Of a stretch of 58,457 nt of DNA, positions 34,774 through 45,627 are shown piece after piece. A program made the position numbers and the translations under genes. How positions within the stretch are numbered: position 1 is the stretch's first letter; each line of letters begins with the position of its first letter. The notes beneath the pieces were generated by a model. It saw only the letters and a program-made list of their open reading frames with translations. It was not told the origin of the DNA and searched no databases. This DNA comes from CAZXEJ01 sp964639895 (GTDB taxonomy: Bacteria > Desulfobacterota_D > UBA1144 > Nemesobacterales > JADFKM01): positions 1-58,457 of the forward strand of contig CAZXEJ010000008.1 of the NCBI GenBank assembly GCA_964639895.1, read 5' to 3'.

Positions 34774-35454
34774 CTACGGTCTCAGCCTTATGAACACCTC
34801 TGCGTAGTCATAGGGGGCGGGTCCATGCGTCTCGTCGAAGAGGGCCCGGTAGCGGTTGAGGCCGAGGATGCCGTCTGCGTAGTCGCGGTAGTCGATCTGG
34901 GTTGCGTGTGCCTCGATCGCCCGGCGCTTGGCGGGGACGGCGGCCGAAATGTCGACGATGCGATCGTAGCGTGGAAACGGCGACCATACCTCGTAGCACC
35001 ACACCCTGGGCGCTGCATCGTGGTCGAGCAGTCGGTCTAAGGCCTCGAGCGTCAGTCGTGCGGTCACGCGGTGGGTGGGGTGTTTGTCCAACTCCGGATG
35101 CGTGACGTATATGTCGTCGGGTGCGAATTCCTTAAAGAGGGAGATCAGGTATTCCTTATAACCCTCTGTATTCTCGTGCTTCTTTAGGTCGGGCAGGCCG
35201 GTGAACACGACCCTCTTCACTCCCAAGAGACGCGCTCCCTCGAGGCTCTCTTCCCTTCGCCGCTCGACCAGTTGACTGCGCGTAAGGCCCGCAAGCGTCG
35301 TGCTGCCTCCGCCGTCTGTGGCCACCAGCTCGACCACCTCCCAGCCCTCGGCACGAAGGCGGATTATCGTCCCTCCCATCCCTATCTCCATGTCGTCCGG
35401 GTGAGGGGAGACGACAAGTGCCCTGCCTCCTCGCCCGAGTCCCGCTTCGACCAT
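34774..35454 (-). CDS. PIG-L/LmbE-family N-acetylglucosaminide deacetylase (BshB-like)
   Basis: 226 aa. Zinc-dependent deacetylase fold. The metal motif SPHPDDMEIGMGGT is at about residues 16-29 and the third ligand lies in KHPTHRVTARL. Relatives deacetylate GlcNAc-malate (bacillithiol), GlcNAc-inositol (mycothiol) or lipid-linked GlcNAc; the substrate here cannot be set from sequence. The glycosyltransferase and ligase partners BshA and BshC are not in the window. It diverges from gatB, with only 62 nt between the two start codons. Confidence 0.87.
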   Translation of the reverse strand: MVEAGLGRGGRALVVSPHPDDMEIGMGGTIIRLRAEGWEVVELVATDGGGSTTLAGLTRSQLVERRREESLEGARLLGVKRVVFTGLPDLKKHENTEGYKEYLISLFKEFAPDDIYVTHPELDKHPTHRVTARLTLEALDRLLDHDAAPRVWCYEVWSPFPRYDRIVDISAAVPAKRRAIEAHATQIDYRDYADGILGLNRYRALFDETHGPAPYDYAEVFIRLRP

Positions 35455-35457
35455 TGC

Positions 35458-35485
35458 TTGACAACCTCCGGGCCTTCGATAAACA
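35458..35485 (+). promoter_or_regulatory. candidate promoter of gatB
   Basis: TTGACA (35458-35463), 16-nt spacer, TAAACA (35480-35485). The -35 lies four bases from the start codon of the divergent deacetylase gene, so the two genes probably share control. Confidence 0.5.
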
Positions 35486-35516
35486 TTACTTTAACACAAC
35501 CGGAGTAGCCCCCGTC

Positions 35517-36947
<1,431 letters not shown>

Positions 36948-37804
36948 TTGCTTGTTGGGACGGCATCGCTTGTGCAAGGACGTCCGTGAGCACCCGGGGC
37001 CGCGGGGTAGGGTGTGGTTGTGTGGTAGGGGGCGTCGGTGAAGGTGCCGGTGCTAGCAGGCAGAGCTTATGCCTTGGACCTTCGGCGCTATCATGCAGAA
37101 CGTTGCACCGGGGGCTAAGGGATGTCGGCGGAAGGGTGATGGTATAGGAGCAGTGTGGCCGCGGAGAAGCTTGGGCTGCGAGTGGGCGGGTTCGACGTGT
37201 TGCCGCCTCTCTACTCCCTGGCAAGGAGCGGGCCTGGGGGGGTGAGGTGGCGGGAGGGGCCCATTCCTTGGGGTGGCGGTTCTTCCTGTGTCGGTATGCT
37301 CTGTTGACGGAGTGGAGACGGCCCGCATGCCGACGGTCGGTGCGATTCATCCGAAATCGGTCTATTCCGTTTCCCCTTTCTCTTTTCATTCAACGGTGCG
37401 GCCCCGTTTGGACTCGAGGCGGCTGACTCGACTCTTCGCCCCAGGTCTGAAGTGGAAGAGAGGCGGATATGCCTCCGTACCTTTCTTATTCGGCGGCGCG
37501 GCGGTCGTCGCGCCTCTGCGGCCGGAGAACGGGGCGGTTGCGACCGGTGAGACCGCCCGAAGTCGGGGGCTTGAGGGGGGTGAAGTCCGTTCCGTCTATA
37601 TGTGTGGACGGGACTACATCTTCAGGGTCGGGCTGGCAGAAGGGGCTCGGCACTTCGTCGATTGTCGGCCGCGGGTGGGAGATGCCCGCATGAAAGATGC
37701 GTGCGGTATGGGTGGTGTGCGACGGCGCCGCATCCGAAGCTGGGCTCGATGACGGGGAGGTGCGTATCCGGGGGTGCCGCGGAGGCGTTGGCACCCTGAT
37801 ACGG
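36948..37804. other. 857-bp non-coding convergent spacer
   Basis: Lies between gatB (+) and the minus-strand acyltransferase. G-rich on the + strand, with a less biased patch near 37360-37450. No recognisable gene, tRNA or hairpin with a T-run. Confidence 0.5.
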
Positions 37805-38560
37805 CTAGGCAGCCATCTTCCCCTTCTTGCCCCCCTCGTCTTCGACCAGCTCGGCGTGGAGGCCCTTTATGGCATCCATTATCTCGTCCCTTATGGCCGC
37901 GATCTTCTCTGCCGGCGGGTGCCGCTCCTTCTTGTAGCGGAGCGGCTGGCCGAACTTGAGCTTCACCTTGGCCGGTTTTATGAGCTTGGTCTTTCGGGGC
38001 AGCGCCTCGAACGTACCGCTTATGCCCACCGGTATGACGGGGCATCCGGTGGCGACGGCTATTACGGCCACCCCTTCCTTGCCTTCGCCTATCGTTCCGT
38101 CTCTGGAACGCTGCCCCTCGGGAAAGATGCCGAACAGCCGGCCCTCCTTTAGGAGCCGTATGGTCCTCAACAAGGCGGCGCGATCGTTCTCGTCCCTCTT
38201 TACGGGAATACAGTTTACCAGGTCACACATCAGCCGGAAGGCACGGTTGGAGTTGTATACGTCGGCCGCGGCGAGAAACACCACTGGACGTCGCCGCTCC
38301 CTGATGGTGGCGGCGTTTATCAGCAGGCCGTCCAGGTGGGAGAAGTGGTTTGCGGCCACGATGGCGGCGCCCCTCTCCGGCACGTTATATGTGTCGATGA
38401 ATTCGATGTCGAAATAGAGGTCACAGAAAGCGTTCACCACGAGAGCTATCCACCAGTTGCGGCTCCACGGGGGGGTCTCGCTGTGGGGATGTAGCTCGGG
38501 GGCTCGTATGTCGGCGGCGAAGTTCGAGACGGTTCGCAGAAAGGATCCAATCCTACTCAT
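37805..38560 (-). CDS. PlsC-like lysophospholipid acyltransferase
   Basis: 251 aa. The acyltransferase core has NHFSHLDGLLI (HX4D) at about residue 72 and FPEGQRSRDG near 145; an N-terminal extension (about 45 residues, Trp-rich NWWIALVVNAF) precedes it. The C-terminal 40 residues are Lys/Glu-rich. It resembles the long-chain acyltransferases often paired with regulators rather than the housekeeping PlsC at 11.4 kb; the acceptor is unknown. No ribosome site is seen because the -10 box lies nine bases before the ATG at 38560. Confidence 0.86.
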   Translation of the reverse strand: MSRIGSFLRTVSNFAADIRAPELHPHSETPPWSRNWWIALVVNAFCDLYFDIEFIDTYNVPERGAAIVAANHFSHLDGLLINAATIRERRRPVVFLAAADVYNSNRAFRLMCDLVNCIPVKRDENDRAALLRTIRLLKEGRLFGIFPEGQRSRDGTIGEGKEGVAVIAVATGCPVIPVGISGTFEALPRKTKLIKPAKVKLKFGQPLRYKKERHPPAEKIAAIRDEIMDAIKGLHAELVEDEGGKKGKMAA

Positions 38561-38569
38561 TCACGATAG

Positions 38570-38598
38570 ATTATAAGGGGTAACAGCGGGGTTGTTAA
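38570..38598 (-). promoter_or_regulatory. promoter abutting the second acyltransferase gene
   Basis: On the minus strand TTAACA (38598-38593), 17-nt spacer, perfect TATAAT (38575-38570), ATG nine bases further. The -35 overlaps the stop of the upstream HD-GYP gene. Predicted leader is about 3 nt. Confidence 0.75.
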
Positions 38599-39689
38599 GT
38601 GGGAACCTTCTCGCGGTTGATTATCTTGTAGAGCAGCCTGCGCAGATAAGACTCTCCACACCTGCTTATCTGCCGCTTAATGTTTTCCCACACCTCTATG
38701 GGGATGGAGAGAAAAACCGACACTATGTCCGGGTCGAACTGAGTCCCGGCTCCGCTCTCGATTATCTTTACGGCCTCTTCAAACGAGATGCTTTTCTTGT
38801 AGTTTCTCTCCGACGTCAAGGCATCCAAAGTGTCGGCCACACTGAAAATGCGCGCTCCGAGGGGAATCTCCTTCCCCTTGAGACCGAACGGGTATCCGGT
38901 GCCGTCGTAGCGCTCGTGGTGATAGAGGATGAGGTCGGACGCGGCTCCCAGGAACTTGATGCTCTTTATCAGCTCGTAGCCCATCAAGGGGTGTTTCTTC
39001 ATGACCCTCCATTCCTCGGGCGACAGGGGAGCGGGTTTGAGGAGGATACTGTCGGGGATGCCGATCTTGCCTATGTCGTGGAGCAGGGCTCCCTTGGCGA
39101 TCTCGATTATGGAGTCGCCGTCGAGGCCCATCTTTTCGGCCAGTGTTATCGCGTACTCTGTTACGCGGAACGAGTGGTATCCGGTCTCCTTCTCCCGCAG
39201 GTCCAGCGTGAGGATGAGAGACTGGAGCAGATCGGTATACAACGAGAAGAGCTCACGTGTCTGCTCGACCACCTTTTTCTCCAGGTTGAGCTGGTAGTCC
39301 CTGTTCTGGCGTATCAGCCGGGCCCTCTCGACTGCACGCCTTATGACCGTCTCGACGGTCTTTCCGTCGAAGGGCTTGAACAGGTAGTCGTAAGCCCCAA
39401 GGCTCATGGCGCGCTTTACGTCCTCGGCGTCCTTCGACGCCGATATCACGATGACCGACAGGTCGGGATGGGTGTGTCGTACGCGCTCCAGAACCTCGAG
39501 CCCCCCCATTACTGGCATGTGCAGGTCGAGGAGGACCACGTCGAAGGCGTCGCCGTCGGCAAGCCGCTCAAGACAGAGCTTGCCGTCGGTGGCCGTATCG
39601 CAACGGTATCCCATCCTCTCAAGGTACATCCTGAGCAGGCTGAGCACGTACTCTTCGTCGTCGACGATGAGGATGTTTTCACCGGCCAT
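38595..39689 (-). CDS. response regulator with HD-GYP domain (cyclic di-GMP phosphodiesterase family)
   Basis: 364 aa. An N-terminal receiver domain (about 1-120) has the phospho-acceptor Asp in VVLLDLHMP, the acidic pocket DDEE near the start and the Lys in YLFKPFD. A short coiled linker leads to HD-GYP (about 155-345): FRVTEYAITLAEKMGL, HDIGKIGIPDSIL with the HD pair, HHERYDGTGYPFGLKG with the GYP motif, and RIFSVADTLDALTSERNYK. Such proteins degrade cyclic di-GMP on receiver signalling. No histidine kinase is nearby. The 34 nt to the acyltransferase hold that gene's own promoter. Confidence 0.94.
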   Translation of the reverse strand: MAGENILIVDDEEYVLSLLRMYLERMGYRCDTATDGKLCLERLADGDAFDVVLLDLHMPVMGGLEVLERVRHTHPDLSVIVISASKDAEDVKRAMSLGAYDYLFKPFDGKTVETVIRRAVERARLIRQNRDYQLNLEKKVVEQTRELFSLYTDLLQSLILTLDLREKETGYHSFRVTEYAITLAEKMGLDGDSIIEIAKGALLHDIGKIGIPDSILLKPAPLSPEEWRVMKKHPLMGYELIKSIKFLGAASDLILYHHERYDGTGYPFGLKGKEIPLGARIFSVADTLDALTSERNYKKSISFEEAVKIIESGAGTQFDPDIVSVFLSIPIEVWENIKRQISRCGESYLRRLLYKIINREKVPT

Positions 39690-40629
39690 GGCGTGTGTCT
39701 CTGCCAGCCCGCGTCCCAGACCGCTCTCTTCGGGGCGGGCGCTGGCGGCGTGGTCCCCTGCACGTCGCAGTTGTTGCGAGATTACAATCTAAAATATAGG
39801 CCTTTTGATGGGTTCGCGAAACCCCGCGGATTTCCGACCGGCTCCCCGAAGCCCACATGGGCGTCGGCACCGTCACCGGGCACGGAGAGGCGGTCTCGGC
39901 TTGCTCGCCCGAGGGGACTCGGCCGCCTTTACCCGCCTCTGGGTATACCCGTTCCGGTTCCTCCTGCTCAAGGTAGCGGTGTCTGCGGCGGTTGCCCGTC
40001 GCGACGTGAAGGCGATCGCAGGGGGACGGTACCGGTGGATGGTGCCGTCGGGCGGTCGCCTGCTGAGGGTGGCTCGGTGGTGCGGCCTGGGCCTTGTGGT
40101 TGTGGAGGCGTGCGGGATTTGGTCGAGTGATGCAGGCTTGTGCACGCGTAATGCGGGTCAGGTGGTGCGGAGTTCCGGCGGGATGGCCGTTGCGGGTGCG
40201 GCATCGCGCCAACGCGTGACCCGCCGGCGCATTGGGCCTTGCCGCGAGTTGCCTCGTCCGGTTTGCAGGATCGCAGGGGGAGCTTGAGGGGTGACGGGGT
40301 TTGTGATTCTTTCCGTCTCAGCGGTGTGATGCGGCGTGGGGTTTGTGGATAGGTGTCGTTGCCGGCGTGTAGGGAATGGGGGACGGATATCCATCGTTGG
40401 TGCGGCGTCGGAAGGGGATGCGGTCAGAGGAATAGTAGGAATGAGCGCTGGAGTACTGCCGTCCGTGAGTGGCGGCACGGATGGAGGAGGATGCAGGGCA
40501 GGGGCGGCGTGTGCGTTGACCTCGTCTCGGGGCTCGTATATCCTTAGTCCCGGTGTCGGAGCCGCGCGAGGCGGCCTGCGATGCCGCGGCCGCCTGAGCT
40601 TCAGCGGGCGGTCCCTGGGTGGTGCAGCC
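39690..40629. other. 940-bp non-coding divergent spacer
   Basis: Lies between the 5' ends of the HD-GYP gene and carA. An AT-rich patch (39780-39810) on the minus strand holds TATATT, a possible -10 for the HD-GYP gene with a leader of about 100 nt, but no good -35. The rest is G-rich on the + strand. I see no convincing carA promoter. Confidence 0.45.
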
Positions 40630-41736
40630 ATGGAAGCGCTTCTCGTTCTCGAGAACGGCGAGACGTTCGCCGGTCGGCAGTTCGGCTCCGCCGGCGAGGC
40701 CACGGGCGAGGTGGTGTTCAACACCTCGATGACGGGCTATCAGGAAATCCTCACCGACCCCTCCTACAACGGCCAGATCGTAGTGATGACTTATCCAGAG
40801 ATAGGCAACTACGGTGTCAACGATGCCGACGTCGAATCGGCAAGGCCGTACGCGAGGGCCTTCATCGTCCACGAGTATTGGCCCGCGCCGAGCAACTGGC
40901 GTTCCGAGGGCTCGCTGGGCGACTATCTGGCGCGCCACGGGGTGATCGGAATCGAGGGAGTCGATACGCGCCGCTTGACACGCATCATACGCGAGGCCGG
41001 GGCCATGAGGGGGATCGTCTCCTCGACGGATCTCGATCCCGAGAGCCTGCTCCGCAAGGTCAAGGCGTCACCTTCCATCGTGGGACTGGACCTCGTAAGC
41101 GAGGTCACCACGGCCGACACCTACACGTGGAGCGAGGGAAGCGGGGGTGTCGCGCTTCCAAGTGGCGTGCGGCGCCGCCGCGTGGTGGTCTACGATTTCG
41201 GCCTCAAGCGCAACATCCTTCGCAGGCTCGTCGACGTCGGGTGCGCTCCGGTGGTGGTTCCGGCTTCCATGCCGGCCGAGGACGTGCTCGCCCTGGAGCC
41301 CGAGGGCGTGGTGTTGTCCAACGGTCCCGGCGATCCCGCGGCCGTAGACTACGCGGCGCGTGCTGTAAGGGCTCTGCTCGGCAGGGTGCCGGTGATGGGC
41401 ATATGTCTGGGCCACCAGATACTGTCGCTCGCCCTGGGCGGCAAGACGTACAAGCTCAAGTTCGGCCACCGGGGTGCGAACCAGCCTGTCAAGGACCATC
41501 GCACCGGGCGCGTGGAGATAACCTCGCAGAACCACGGCTTCGCCGTCGATCCCGACTCTCTGAGCGGCGAGGTCGAGATCACCCACACCAATCTCAACGA
41601 CGGCACCGTAGAGGGCATATGCCACCCGTCGCTGCGCGCCTTCTCAGTCCAGTACCATCCCGAGGCGTCGCCCGGCCCCCACGACTCGTCTTACCTGTTC
41701 GATACGTTCGTAAGGATGATGGAAGAGGACGGTTAA
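40630..41736 (+). CDS. carA: carbamoyl-phosphate synthase small (glutaminase) subunit
   Basis: 368 aa. Releases ammonia from glutamine for carbamoyl phosphate, feeding pyrimidines and arginine. The N-terminal domain starts MEALLVLENGETFAGRQF and includes FNTSMTGYQEILTDPSY. The class I amidotransferase triad is visible: Cys in MGICLGHQILSLALG, and His and Glu in QYHPEASPGPHDSSYLF. The frame opens at 40336, but the ATG at 40630 matches the family start. carB does not follow; the next gene is ligA on the other strand. Confidence 0.95.
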   Translation: MEALLVLENGETFAGRQFGSAGEATGEVVFNTSMTGYQEILTDPSYNGQIVVMTYPEIGNYGVNDADVESARPYARAFIVHEYWPAPSNWRSEGSLGDYLARHGVIGIEGVDTRRLTRIIREAGAMRGIVSSTDLDPESLLRKVKASPSIVGLDLVSEVTTADTYTWSEGSGGVALPSGVRRRRVVVYDFGLKRNILRRLVDVGCAPVVVPASMPAEDVLALEPEGVVLSNGPGDPAAVDYAARAVRALLGRVPVMGICLGHQILSLALGGKTYKLKFGHRGANQPVKDHRTGRVEITSQNHGFAVDPDSLSGEVEITHTNLNDGTVEGICHPSLRAFSVQYHPEASPGPHDSSYLFDTFVRMMEEDG

Positions 41737-41806
41737 AAGACGTCCCATCCCTCCAGCCAGGGGATCGACCCAGGGGCAAGGGGGGCCGGTGTCGAGGGGG
41801 CGGCGG

Positions 41807-43813
41807 CTAGGGCTCCGTCATGGCGAGGAATCGATCCTCGTCTATTGTTTCAACACCAAGGCGGCGGGCCCTGTCGAGCTTGCTCCCGGGTTTTTCTCCT
41901 ACGACTACGTAGTCGGTGTTGCGCGACACCGATGAGCTTACGTGTCCGCCCAGCCTCTCCACCCTGCGCCTTGCCTCCTCGCGGCTCATCGAGCGCAGCG
42001 TGCCCGTGAATACGAACACCTTCCCCTCGAGCGGGCGCGGTCCTTCCTCCTGGGACGGATACTCTATCTCCACGCCGGCCTTGAGCATCCTCTCTATCCT
42101 TCTCCTCGCCTCCGGGTCGGCGAAGAATCGCACCACGCTCGAAGCCACCTCCGGGCCCACGCCTTCGATCGCCATGAGCTCCTCTTCGGTGGCGTCCATG
42201 AGGGCCTCGAGCGAGGGAAAGTGGGAGGCGAGTAGCTGTGCCGTGTTCTCGCCCACGAACGGTATGCTGAGCGCGTTTATGAACCGCCAGAACGGGATGC
42301 GCTTGTGGTTCTCTATCTCCCTTATGAGGTTTGTCGCCGATTTGTCGGCGAAACGCTCAAGGCGCAGCAGGTCGTCCTTGCGCAGGTAGAAGAGATCCGA
42401 GTAGTCCCTGATGAGGCCGGCCTTGAGCAGCTGCTCGACCACCTTCTCTCCGAGCCCACCGATGTCGAATGCCTTACGCGAGGCGAAGTGCTTGATCGTG
42501 CCCTTGAGCTTGGCCGGGCAGGAGGGATTGGTGCAGTAGTAGTAGGCGCCGCGTTTCTCGACGGGGCTGGCACAGACGGGGCATTCGGTGGGCATACGGA
42601 ACGGCTTCGCCCCCGGAGGACGCTTCTCCTTTATGGGTTTTATGACGTCGGGGATCACGTCGCCCGCGCGCTCGACGAGCACGGTGTCCCCTTCGCGGAG
42701 ATCCTTCTGCTCGATCACGTCCAGCGTGTGAAGGTTCGCCCTGCTGACGGTGACCCCCGCTATGCGCACGGGGCGGAGGTATGCGACGGGTGTGAGCTGT
42801 CCCATGCGCCCCACCTGGACGTCTATCTTCTCGATCACCGTCGTCGCCTGTCGCGGCTTGAACTTATAGGCGATGCTCCAGCGCGGGTGCTTCGACGTTG
42901 CACCCAGCCGCCGTTGCAGTTCGCGGTCGTTGACCTTTATGACGACGCCGTCGAGCTCGTAGGGAAGCTGGTCGCGGAGGTGTTCCATCTCGGCGTGGTA
43001 GGCGACGGCCTCGTCGATGTTACGGCAGAGCCTTATGCGCTCTTCCACCTTGAACCGCCAGGCGCGGAACGATTCGACGATGCTCATCTCCGTCGGGAAC
43101 TCCAACCCCTCGACACGGCCCACGCCCCACGCGTAGAACTCAAGCGGGCGGCTCGCCGTCACCGAGGGGTCGAGCTGGCGAAGCGAGCCCGCCGCGGCGT
43201 TCCTCGGGTTTGCGAACACGGGCTGTCCCTCTTCGAGCAACCTGCGGTTGAGCCGCTTGAAGTCCTCCTTGGGCATTATGACTTCGCCCCTCACCTCGAT
43301 CAGCGCCGGCACCGCGCCCCCGTCGCTATGGAGCCGCAGCGGTATGGACCGTATGGTCTTGAGGTTCGCCGTCACGTCTTCGCCCACGGTCCCGTCGCCG
43401 CGCGTAGCCCCTCTTACGAACACCCCCTCGCGGTAGAGGAGCGAAGCCGACACGCCGTCGAACTTGGGCTCGGCCACGTACTCTATGTCGCCTCCCACGC
43501 CCAGCGTGCGCCTCAAGCGCGACTCGAACTCCCGGGCCTCCTGCTCGCTGTTGACGCTCTCTATGCTCAGCATAGGCTCAAGGTGTCGTGCAGGCGAGAA
43601 CCCCTCCTGCACGGCGCCTCCCACGCGCTGCGTCGGTGAGTCGGGGGTGATGAATTCGGGGAACCGTCGCTCCAGCTCCTCGAGCTCGCGGACCAGAGCG
43701 TCGTACTCGCTGTCCGAGATCTCGGGGTTGTTGAGCACGTAGTAGAGGTAGTCGTGGTGCGCTATCTCGCGCCTCAGTTGCTCGATGCGTATCTTGGCCT
43801 GCTCCCTGTCCAC
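41807..43813 (-). CDS. ligA: NAD-dependent DNA ligase LigA
   Basis: 668 aa from a GTG at 43813 preceded by AGGAGG; the frame continues to an ATG at 43933, but that extension overlaps polX and lacks conservation. Domains in order: Ia (HHDYLYYVLNNPEISDSEYD), adenylation with the nucleophile Lys in AEPKFDGVSASLLY (about 116), OB fold, zinc finger (CPVCASPV ... CTNPSC), helix-hairpin-helix repeats and a C-terminal BRCT (FVFTGTLRSMSREEARRRVE). Joins nicks at replication and repair. Its neighbour polX, also a repair enzyme, ends 86 nt upstream of this start. Confidence 0.97.
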   Translation of the reverse strand: MDREQAKIRIEQLRREIAHHDYLYYVLNNPEISDSEYDALVRELEELERRFPEFITPDSPTQRVGGAVQEGFSPARHLEPMLSIESVNSEQEAREFESRLRRTLGVGGDIEYVAEPKFDGVSASLLYREGVFVRGATRGDGTVGEDVTANLKTIRSIPLRLHSDGGAVPALIEVRGEVIMPKEDFKRLNRRLLEEGQPVFANPRNAAAGSLRQLDPSVTASRPLEFYAWGVGRVEGLEFPTEMSIVESFRAWRFKVEERIRLCRNIDEAVAYHAEMEHLRDQLPYELDGVVIKVNDRELQRRLGATSKHPRWSIAYKFKPRQATTVIEKIDVQVGRMGQLTPVAYLRPVRIAGVTVSRANLHTLDVIEQKDLREGDTVLVERAGDVIPDVIKPIKEKRPPGAKPFRMPTECPVCASPVEKRGAYYYCTNPSCPAKLKGTIKHFASRKAFDIGGLGEKVVEQLLKAGLIRDYSDLFYLRKDDLLRLERFADKSATNLIREIENHKRIPFWRFINALSIPFVGENTAQLLASHFPSLEALMDATEEELMAIEGVGPEVASSVVRFFADPEARRRIERMLKAGVEIEYPSQEEGPRPLEGKVFVFTGTLRSMSREEARRRVERLGGHVSSSVSRNTDYVVVGEKPGSKLDRARRLGVETIDEDRFLAMTEP

Positions 43814-43899
43814 GTGGCCTCCTCCTGCGTGCACGGGGGCGGCGTTACTCCCCCCCTCCGCCCGCTCCCCCCACTCGTCGGAGACGGGCGGAAGAGGGC

Positions 43900-45627
43900 T
43901 CAGCCGCGCCCTCTCTTCCTCGATGCCAGCCATCCCATCAATCGGTCCCTGTCCCAGCAGTTCACTACGTGGCGCGCCTCCACCCAGCCGCGTCTCGCCG
44001 TGGCCACACCGTAGCGCATCATGCGGAGCTGTTCCGTGCTGTGGGCGTCGGTGGAGATGACCAGTTTCACCCCCATCCCTACGGCCGTGCGCGCGTTCAC
44101 GTCGTTAAGGTCGAGCCTCAGATAATGGGAGTTTATCTCCAGCGCCTTGTCCTTGCGCAGCGCAGTCTTCATCACGGTCTCGACGTCGAACTCGTAGGCC
44201 GCACGCGACCCCAGGAGCCTGCCCGTAGGGTGGGCTAGCACGTCCACGTATGGGTTCTCGAGAGCCTTCACCATGCGTCTGGTCATCGTCTCCGAATCGG
44301 ACTTGAACCCGCTGTGGACGGCCGCTACCACAAGGTCCAGTCCGGCAAGCACCTCGTCCGGATAGTCGAGCGAGCCGTCCGAACGGATGTCGACCTCGGC
44401 GGCCATGAGCACCGCAATGCCGACCGCCTCGGCCCGGACGCGCTCGAGGGCCTTCCTTTTCTCTTTCAGCCTCTCGCGGCTCAGTCCGCCCGCCACCGTC
44501 GACGAGGGGCTGTGGTCGGCTATAGCGACGTAGTCGTAGCCCACGCGACGGGCCGCTTCGACCATCTGCTCGATGGAATCCCTGCCGTCGCTCCAATCGG
44601 AGTGGACGTGAAGGTCGCCTCGTATCTCTTCGATCCGCACGAGCCGAGGCAGCGTCCCCTCGATGGCGGCCTCAATCTCGCCCCTGTCCTCACGCAGCTC
44701 GGGCGGTATCCACTCCATGCCGAGCTTCTCGTATATCTCTTCCTCCGTCCGTCCCGCCAGGCGGCGGCCGTCGCGGAAGAGACCGTATTCGTTGAGCACC
44801 AGGCCGTGCTTTATGGCTATCGTGCGCATATGGACGTTGTGTGCCTGCGAGCCGGTGAAGTATTGGAGCGCTGCTCCCCAGGACTCGGGCCTCACGACGC
44901 GCACGTCCAACTGCAGCGTCCCCTTCACGCGTACGCTGCACTTGGTCTCGCCGGCAAGCAGCACCTCGTCGACGAAGGGCAGCTTCGTGAAACGCTCTAT
45001 CACGCCGCCCCCGTCTTCGGCCATGGCGAGTATGTCGATGTCTCCTATGGTCTCCTTCATCCTCCTCAACGAACCGGCCACCCGCGCCTCTATCACCCCC
45101 TCCAGCGCGCCCAGCGCCTCGGTGACCTCTTCGGCGATGGGGAGGGCCTCGCCCAGCGGGATGCGCCCGGCGCCGAGTTTGTAGAAGGCCACGCCCTTCT
45201 TGAGCTCCTCGACCTTTTTACGCCCCATCCGCGGCAGCTTCTCCACCTGGCCGCTCTCGAGAGCCCTCTCCAGGTCGTCGAGCGTCCTTACACCGAGCTC
45301 CTTGTAGAGGAGGGCCAGCGTCTTGGGGCCGAGCCCCTGTATGTCCAGCAGCTCCATGCTCAACGGCACCTGCCTTTTGAGCCGCTCGTATTCGGTTATG
45401 GTGCCCTCCCTGAGGAACTGCTCAATCTTCCTTGCGATCTCCTTACCAACGCCCGGGATATTGGTGAGGTCGCCGCGCTCGGCCACATCCTCTATGTCCT
45501 CCACAAGATCCATGATGTTTCTTGCGGCCTTCCTGTAGGCCCTGACCTTGAAGCGGTTCTCGCCCAGGACCTCCAGCATGTCGGCCATGGTGTCGAGGAT
45601 GGATGCCAACTCTTGGTTACGTATCAT
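43900..45627 (-). CDS. polX: DNA polymerase X with PHP domain
   Basis: 575 aa. Gap-filling repair polymerase. Helix-hairpin-helix repeats come first (NIPGVGKEIARKIEQFL, DIQGLGPKTLALLYKELG). The X-family nucleotidyltransferase follows with the catalytic aspartates in SLRRMKETIGDIDIL and LQLDVRVV, and the C-terminal PHP metal-binding domain has DLHVHSDWSDG, IADHSPSS and ISTDAHSTEQL. This is the standard bacterial PolX layout. ATG at 45627; TATAAT lies ten bases upstream and leaves no room for a ribosome site. Confidence 0.95.
   Translation of the reverse strand: MIRNQELASILDTMADMLEVLGENRFKVRAYRKAARNIMDLVEDIEDVAERGDLTNIPGVGKEIARKIEQFLREGTITEYERLKRQVPLSMELLDIQGLGPKTLALLYKELGVRTLDDLERALESGQVEKLPRMGRKKVEELKKGVAFYKLGAGRIPLGEALPIAEEVTEALGALEGVIEARVAGSLRRMKETIGDIDILAMAEDGGGVIERFTKLPFVDEVLLAGETKCSVRVKGTLQLDVRVVRPESWGAALQYFTGSQAHNVHMRTIAIKHGLVLNEYGLFRDGRRLAGRTEEEIYEKLGMEWIPPELREDRGEIEAAIEGTLPRLVRIEEIRGDLHVHSDWSDGRDSIEQMVEAARRVGYDYVAIADHSPSSTVAGGLSRERLKEKRKALERVRAEAVGIAVLMAAEVDIRSDGSLDYPDEVLAGLDLVVAAVHSGFKSDSETMTRRMVKALENPYVDVLAHPTGRLLGSRAAYEFDVETVMKTALRKDKALEINSHYLRLDLNDVNARTAVGMGVKLVISTDAHSTEQLRMMRYGVATARRGWVEARHVVNCWDRDRLMGWLASRKRGRG

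Noticed and set aside
38592..40130. 512-codon frame opposite the HD-GYP gene
   Set aside because: Antisense shadow extending into the spacer; no recognisable motif.
40630..41806. carAB operon
   Set aside because: Only carA is present; ligA follows on the opposite strand.
42305..43639. 444-codon frame opposite ligA
   Set aside because: Antisense shadow produced by high-GC codon structure; ligA is unmistakable.
43814..43933. 40-residue N-terminal extension of LigA
   Set aside because: Overlaps polX, is not family-like, and AGGAGG precedes the GTG at 43813, which gives the normal LigA length.
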